The notes under the pieces: generated by a model | The model's database searches: none | The model's input: only the letters and a program-made list of their open reading frames with translations | What the model was told of the DNA's origin: nothing | DNA from: Planctomycetota bacterium | Lineage (GTDB): Bacteria; Planctomycetota; Planctomycetia; Isosphaerales; Isosphaeraceae | DNA: 8,629 nucleotides | Direction: 5' to 3' | Assembly: GCA_021777685.1 (NCBI GenBank) | Contig: JAJYDH010000271.1 | Span: 1 to 8,629 of the forward strand | Shown: positions 4,917 through 8,629 of the stretch, one piece after another | How the letters are laid out: each line of letters starts with the position of its first letter | How positions within the stretch are numbered: position 1 is the first letter of the stretch | Position numbers and translations under genes: made by a program

Positions 4917-6533
4917 TCACTTCGCGAAGTTCACCCCGGGGTCCTCGGGGCCGTCGCCGACGATCCGGAAGTTCATGTGGGTCGGGTCGGACCAGCTCAC
5001 CCGGCCGACCAGCGCGGGGCCCTGGTCCTGGGTCAGGGTGAGGATGCCGTTGCCGAAGGTCGAGGTCCCGGCGAACTGCCGCGACTGCCCCTTCTGGTCG
5101 ACCTTCCAGACGAACGCGCCGCCGGGCTGGAGGGTCAGCGCGATCGCCGTGTCGGGCGCCGGCCGGGCGCTCCAGGTCCCCTCGATCGTCGCCCCGGCGG
5201 GCGGGGTGGCGTCGGCCGGGGGCGTGGCGGGGGCGGTCGCAGGCGTCGTCGACGCAACGGCCGGCTGACCCTGCGACGGGTCGAGCTGCCGGACGAGCTG
5301 CGCCGAGAGCTTGTCGTCGGGCTTGAGCTGGAGGACCTGCTTGAGCATCGCGACCGCCGCGTCGGTGTGCCCCTGGGTCAGGTACTGGTACGCGAGGACG
5401 AACCGGCCGGTGGCCGATTGCCTGTCGGTCCCGCAATAGGTCTCCAGGGCGCGGACCTGGGCGGTGTAGATGTCGACGGTCGGGTAGAGGCCGATGAGCG
5501 TCGTCCAGTCCCAGCCGGGGCCGACCGAGAGCACGGCGTAGAGGGTCGCGGCGGCCTCGTCGTACCGGCCGAGCGCGAACAGGCAGAGGGCGCGGAACTC
5601 GTGCAGGCTCGTGTCGTTGGGCAGGGTCGTCAGGGCGTTGTCGGCCTGCCGGAGGGCGCCCGCGTAGTCCCCCTGCGAGAACGACGCGCGGGCGGCGTCG
5701 AAGAGGGTCATCGCCGGGCTCGCCGCCGCCTCGTCGACGGGCGCGGCGACGGTGTTGATCGGCTGGGAGTAGTCGTAGATGCCCGAGACGACCGGCTGAT
5801 TGATCGGGTTCAGGCCCGCGTAATACGGGTTGTAATACGACTGATAGCCCATCCCGTAGAGGCTGGAGCCGAAGCCCCAGTTCGACAGGCCCCACCCCAG
5901 CCCGTAGCCGACGCCCAGGCCCAGGCCGAACCCGCCGACGCCCCAGTAGGGGTTCCGCCAGGCCCAGGCGGCGTTGTCGTGGCCGTTCCAGTAGCCGTGG
6001 ACCCAGCCCTGGTGATAGCCGCCGTAGGCGTTGAACCCGTTGGGCCGGTAGGCCGAGGCGCCGTAGCCTCGCCCGGCGAAGTTGCCGCCGGGCCCGACCA
6101 CGCCGCCGACCCGGCCGACCTCGCCTAAGCTCCGGCCGCCCGCCGTCGTGACCCGGGCCCCGGCGACCCCTCGGCCGGCCTCGAATCCGCCGAGGCCCCG
6201 GGCGCCGACCCCGGCCGCGCCGTAGTTGACGCTCCCGCCCCGGGCCGTGTTGAACGAGCCCGACCGGGCCCCGTAGCCCGCGCCCATCCCGCCATAATTG
6301 CCGAACGAGCGGGCCGGGCTGAACGAGGGCGTCCGGCCGAACGACGACATCCCGCCGTAACCGCCCCGGAAGCCGCCGCCGCCGAAGCTCGCCCCGCCTC
6401 CGCGGAAACCGCCCCCACCGCCGCCCCGGAAGCCGCCGCCTCCTCCGCCAAATCCCCTGGCGTGGGCGTCCCCGCCGAGGCAGGCCACCGCCAGGGTCGC
6501 TCCCAGCACGCCGATCGTCATCTTGCGGGTCAT
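4917..6533 (-). CDS. Secreted Gly-rich tetratricopeptide-repeat protein
   Basis: A 538-residue exported protein. Residues 1-25 are a signal peptide (MTRKMTIGVLGATLAVACLGG, cleavage near DAHA). A Gly/Phe/Arg low-complexity part follows (26-70, repeated FRGGG), then a Gly/Tyr/Asn-rich region to about 250 with an aromatic motif (YHQGWVHGYWNGHDNAAW) and a glycine-zipper-like run (GLGLGVGYGLGWGL). TPR-type helices lie at about 275-345 (FSQGDYAGALRQADNAL; LFALGRYDEAAATL) and 375-415 (YLTQGHTDAAVAMLKQVLQL). A Pro/Ala/Thr linker and a beta-rich C-terminal domain from residue 450 (IEGTW...GGAFVWKV) finish it. I recall similar TPR proteins in Isosphaeraceae; function unknown, probably extracellular or envelope scaffolding. 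The frame stays open upstream to 6992, but ATG 6533 is chosen because it starts the signal peptide, follows GAGGGA, and overlaps the previous stop as ATGA, indicating translational coupling. A long antisense frame over this gene is a composition artefact. Confidence 0.88.
   Translation of the reverse strand: MTRKMTIGVLGATLAVACLGGDAHARGFGGGGGGFRGGGGGGFRGGGASFGGGGFRGGYGGMSSFGRTPSFSPARSFGNYGGMGAGYGARSGSFNTARGGSVNYGAAGVGARGLGGFEAGRGVAGARVTTAGGRSLGEVGRVGGVVGPGGNFAGRGYGASAYRPNGFNAYGGYHQGWVHGYWNGHDNAAWAWRNPYWGVGGFGLGLGVGYGLGWGLSNWGFGSSLYGMGYQSYYNPYYAGLNPINQPVVSGIYDYSQPINTVAAPVDEAAASPAMTLFDAARASFSQGDYAGALRQADNALTTLPNDTSLHEFRALCLFALGRYDEAAATLYAVLSVGPGWDWTTLIGLYPTVDIYTAQVRALETYCGTDRQSATGRFVLAYQYLTQGHTDAAVAMLKQVLQLKPDDKLSAQLVRQLDPSQGQPAVASTTPATAPATPPADATPPAGATIEGTWSARPAPDTAIALTLQPGGAFVWKVDQKGQSRQFAGTSTFGNGILTLTQDQGPALVGRVSWSDPTHMNFRIVGDGPEDPGVNFAK
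6361..6440. repeat. 20-bp direct repeat in the Gly-rich coding segment
   Basis: CCGCCCCGGAAGCCGCCGCC occurs at 6361-6380 and again at 6421-6440, exactly 60 bases apart and so in the same frame of the TPR gene (encoding GGGFRGG-type sequence on the minus strand). Unequal recombination here would lengthen or shorten the Gly-rich region by 20 residues without a frameshift. Confidence 0.75.
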
Positions 6534-7513
6534 CGCGGGTCCCTCGGGGTGTTCGGGGTCGGGGGTTTCGCGGCCGGGGCCTTCTCCTTCGAGCCGGGAG
6601 GGGGCGGGACCCGGACCAGCGCGTAGGGCCCATCGTCGGGGATCGGCCGATCGCCGACGACCCGGTCGGTCGAGGCCCAGCGGACGAGGTCGGGCCGCTC
6701 GCGGACCATGACGTTCGTGGCCGACGCGGTCAGCCCCTCGGGCAGGGTCCCGGTGTGCTTGACGACCCAGCGATTGCCGTCCCGGCCCCATCGCCCCTCG
6801 CCGAAGCCCCCCTCCGAGTCGAACTCCCACGACCGGAACTGCTTGGCGACCGGGTCCCAGCCGATCCGCTGGGTGACGGTCATCACCGGCCTGCCCAGGC
6901 GCTTGACCGTGAACTCGCGGATCAGGAAGTTCTCGTCCGCCGAGCGCCGGCAGTCGAGCCGGACCACCGAGTCGGACCCCTCGTCGACCCACTCGCCGAT
7001 CATCCAGTCGAGGTCCTTGAGCCGGTCGCGGGCCCGGACCGTCGGGTCGAAGTCCTCACGGACGCTGGAGATCAGCCATCGGCCGTCGCGCCTGACGTAA
7101 AGGACCGTGTATTCGCGGACGATGGGCGCCCCTTCCGTCGGGGTGACGACCGATCGGCCCTGCTCCCTGGCGGCGTCCGGGGTCAGGAACCGGATCGAGC
7201 CGATCTCGAACGCGATCCTGGCCCCCTTCGACGCGGCGAAGGTCTCCGTGAACGACCGTTCGATCGGCTCGCGGCCTTCATAAGCCTCGCCGGTCGCCTC
7301 GATCACCTCCGCATCCTCGGCGAACATCGCGGCCAGGGCCTTGCTGTCCCCCTTGTTGAAGTCGCGGACGAACGCCTCGTCGAGGGCGCGGATGGCCTTC
7401 TCGTCGTCGGATTGACCTTGAGCGGCCGGGCCGGCCGGTGAACGGCCTTCCCCGCCCGCCAGCAGTAAGAACGCCGTCGCGATCAGGGGCCATCGAGCGG
7501 TTCGAAACAGCAT
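6530..7513 (-). CDS. Secreted SnoaL/DUF4440-like protein with C-terminal DUF1579-like domain
   Basis: A 327-residue exported protein. Residues 1-31 carry a signal peptide (MLFRTARWPLIATAFLLLAGG, then a Pro/Ala/Gly stretch). Residues 36-157 form an NTF2-fold domain of the SnoaL/DUF4440 type, the group often named SgcJ/EcaC oxidoreductase: DEKAIRALDEAFVRDFNKGDSKALAAMFAEDAEV is the typical opening, EAYEGREPI the next element, and RRDGRWLISSVRED the closing strand. The oxidoreductase label is inherited and not supported by a cofactor motif. Residues 165-295 form a second beta-rich domain beginning LDWMIGEWV (W170, W175), with QRIGWDPVAKQFRSWEFD and RWVVKHTG, like DUF1579 or lipocalin-type proteins. 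The tail is Pro/Lys-rich. ATG 7513 gives a complete signal peptide; GGGAG lies 12 bases upstream. The TGA overlaps the TPR gene start (ATGA), so the two are co-translated and probably work together. Ligand and reaction unknown. Confidence 0.87.
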   Translation of the reverse strand: MLFRTARWPLIATAFLLLAGGEGRSPAGPAAQGQSDDEKAIRALDEAFVRDFNKGDSKALAAMFAEDAEVIEATGEAYEGREPIERSFTETFAASKGARIAFEIGSIRFLTPDAAREQGRSVVTPTEGAPIVREYTVLYVRRDGRWLISSVREDFDPTVRARDRLKDLDWMIGEWVDEGSDSVVRLDCRRSADENFLIREFTVKRLGRPVMTVTQRIGWDPVAKQFRSWEFDSEGGFGEGRWGRDGNRWVVKHTGTLPEGLTASATNVMVRERPDLVRWASTDRVVGDRPIPDDGPYALVRVPPPPGSKEKAPAAKPPTPNTPRDPR

Positions 7514-7595
7514 GGGACGTTGAAACTCCCCCGGGCCGGAAACTCAGGGCGAGGGTCGCGACGGCCTCGGGCCGGTGCCCTGCCGCCCCTTTTTC

Positions 7596-7624
7596 AGACT
7601 AGCACCGCGATCGGCGAAAGGAAA
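7596..7624 (-). promoter_or_regulatory. Weak candidate promoter of the SnoaL-like/TPR operon
   Basis: On the minus strand TAGTCT (7601-7596) could be a -10 box; the sequence 17 bases upstream, TTTCCT (7624-7619), is a poor -35. It would leave a leader of about 75 bases before ATG 7513. The placement in the divergent intergenic region is sensible, but box quality is low. Confidence 0.25.
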
Positions 7625-7700
7625 CCGGCCCGCCCGATTGGCGGCCTGGTCGCGCCGCGGATCTCGGATCATGGCTTCCTCTTCCTCGGCGGGTTTCGGT

Positions 7701-7706
7701 TAGAAT
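7701..7706 (+). promoter_or_regulatory. Candidate -10 box of the coiled-coil protein gene
   Basis: TAGAAT at 7701-7706 matches five of six bases of the -10 consensus and stands in a locally A+T-richer patch (GGTTAGAATCG). Transcription would start near 7713, about 34 bases before ATG 7747, leaving the Shine-Dalgarno inside the message. No good -35 is visible 16-18 bases upstream. Confidence 0.35.
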
Positions 7707-7746
7707 CGACCGGTCGGTCGCCAAGCCGGAACCCTCGGAGCGCCCC

Positions 7747-8613
7747 ATGCCGGTCCTGGATCGCGAGGAGTACATCGAGCAGGCGTACTTCTTCCACGCC
7801 TTCCGCGAGCGGGTCCTGGACGGGATGCCGGCGCAGGACGTGCTCTCGCGGGTCGGCGAGGAGCTGCTCTCGACGACCCGGCTCCCGCTGGCGGTCTCGT
7901 TCCTGGCCACCGAGATCAAGGTCCTCGGCATGATGTCGCCGGCGATGGCCCGGATCAACCATTACTTCACGCCGTTCCAGGCCCACGTCGTCGAGCAGGC
8001 CGAGCTGGACGTCAGCCGGTTCGCGATGGACCAGGCGCTCCTGATCCTCGAACGCGAGGCGAAGTACAAGGCCGAGAATCCCACCCGCGCCGGCCTGTTC
8101 GTCTACCAGTTCGAGGCCCTCTCGCGCAACCGACTGGGCTACGGCAAGGGGCTCGACGCCATCGCCGACGACCCGTTCTATGACGAGGACTGGCGCGACT
8201 ACATCCTCCAGCTCCGCGCCCGGCTCGGCGACGTCGACTTCGCCGACCTGATCTACATCCGCTCGACCTACCACGTCACCGAGCGGCGGCGGACCCACCC
8301 CGATTACGTCCCCAAGTTCCCCACCCTCTTCGGCGAGAAGGAGGGGAAGATCGCGAGGGCCAACCACGGCCGCGACCCCCTCTACCTCTTCTCCGCCCTC
8401 CAGCGCCAGCTCGGCTACCCCGAGGTCCCCCGCCCCCGCCGGCCCGACGAGGCCGAGGCCCGGATCGCCCTCCTCGAACAGCGCGTCGCCCAGCTCGAGA
8501 ACCGCCTCAAGGCCACCGAGGCCGCCGTCAACAACGACGTGGACATCTCCCAGTTCACGGTCAAGCCCGAGGACACCGCCGGCCCGCCCAGCGGGTGGGG
8601 ATCGCCCGCCTAG
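7747..8613 (+). CDS. Hypothetical protein with C-terminal coiled coil
   Basis: A 288-residue, apparently cytoplasmic protein that I cannot assign to a named family; I believe similar proteins occur in planctomycetes. Residues 1-230 look compact, mostly helical and rich in conserved-looking aromatic and charged positions (EEYIEQAYFFHAFRER, NHYFTPFQAHVVEQAE, DPFYDEDWRDYILQLR, LIYIRSTYHVTERRR, YVPKFPTLFGEKEGK). There is no signal peptide, membrane helix or known catalytic motif. Residues 234-262 form a coiled coil with Ile240, Leu243, Val247, Leu250, Leu254 and Val261 at hydrophobic heptad positions, suggesting oligomerisation. A polar Pro/Gly tail follows. The start is supported by GGAG (7737-7740) six bases before ATG, and by the candidate -10 at 7701. 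It is divergent from the SnoaL-like/TPR operon, and the two transcription units share a 233-base regulatory gap. Confidence 0.85.
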   Translation: MPVLDREEYIEQAYFFHAFRERVLDGMPAQDVLSRVGEELLSTTRLPLAVSFLATEIKVLGMMSPAMARINHYFTPFQAHVVEQAELDVSRFAMDQALLILEREAKYKAENPTRAGLFVYQFEALSRNRLGYGKGLDAIADDPFYDEDWRDYILQLRARLGDVDFADLIYIRSTYHVTERRRTHPDYVPKFPTLFGEKEGKIARANHGRDPLYLFSALQRQLGYPEVPRPRRPDEAEARIALLEQRVAQLENRLKATEAAVNNDVDISQFTVKPEDTAGPPSGWGSPA

Positions 8614-8618
8614 AAAAA

Positions 8619-8629
8619 TGTAGGGTGGG
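8619..8629. repeat. Possible first arm of an intergenic repeat, cut by the window end
   Basis: TGTAGGGTGGG ends the window six bases after the stop of the coiled-coil protein gene. I recall hairpins of the form TGTAGGGTGGG...CCCACCCTACA between genes in planctomycetes and other bacteria. The second arm, if any, lies outside the window, so this is only a suggestion. Confidence 0.25.

Noticed and set aside
4785..6128. 447-aa plus-strand open frame across the TPR gene
   Set aside because: Composition is that of an antisense shadow; the minus-strand frame has a signal peptide, TPR motifs and an ATGA junction with the upstream gene.
4870..6633. 587-aa minus-strand open frame overlapping the TPR gene in another frame
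   Set aside because: Arg/Pro/Gly-rich with no recognisable segment; same region is explained by the TPR gene.
6534..6992. N-terminal extension of the TPR frame up to 6992
   Set aside because: It would cover the SnoaL-like gene and hide the signal peptide that starts at 6533.
7581..7596. Intrinsic terminator ending in the CTTTTT run near 7590
   Set aside because: No plus-strand gene ends upstream, and no stable stem directly precedes the T-run.

Overview
The window reads as chromosomal DNA from a high-G+C planctomycete, most likely of the Isosphaeraceae (Singulisphaera/Paludisphaera/Tautonia type). The grounds are a base composition near 70% G+C by eye, a small membrane protein opening with the RFTVRRLM leader that I associate with planctomycetes, a secreted Gly-rich TPR protein of a type I recall from this family, and intergenic palindromic repeats. 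This is recognition from memory, not a database result.

Layout. (1) Positions 175-3116, plus strand: a stand-alone response-regulator receiver, folC (dihydrofolate/folylpolyglutamate synthase), a 73-aa unrecognised protein of lower G+C, a DUF423 four-helix membrane protein, and a 103-aa RFTVRRLM-type membrane protein. (2) 3117-3333: a non-coding stretch holding a perfect 34-bp inverted repeat made of two REP-like hairpin units, partly bracketed by short direct repeats. (3) 3334-3933, plus strand: a two-ACT-domain protein of the GcvR/UPF0237 type. (4) 3934-4011: the convergent gap, filled by a ten-heptamer (five 14-bp) array of interlocking palindromes whose mirror symmetry extends into the last codons of both flanking genes. 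(5) 4012-7513, minus strand: a secreted trypsin-like protease with its own candidate promoter, preceded in the direction of transcription by a two-gene unit (SnoaL/DUF4440-like secreted protein, then Gly-rich TPR protein) joined by an ATGA overlap. (6) 7514-7746: a divergent intergenic region with candidate promoters. (7) 7747-8613, plus strand: a conserved-looking protein with a C-terminal coiled coil, followed by what may be the first arm of another intergenic repeat cut by the window edge.

How the genes fit together. The left half is mostly housekeeping (folate synthesis, signalling receiver, small membrane proteins) with no evident shared pathway. The right half is dominated by exported proteins: the SnoaL-like and TPR proteins are translationally coupled and probably act together outside the cytoplasm, and the trypsin-like protease lies just downstream. 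I see no defence system, CRISPR array, transposase, rRNA or tRNA. The most notable material is the repeat DNA between genes and the coupled secreted pair. Several long open frames antisense to the genes are by-products of high G+C and are not annotated.
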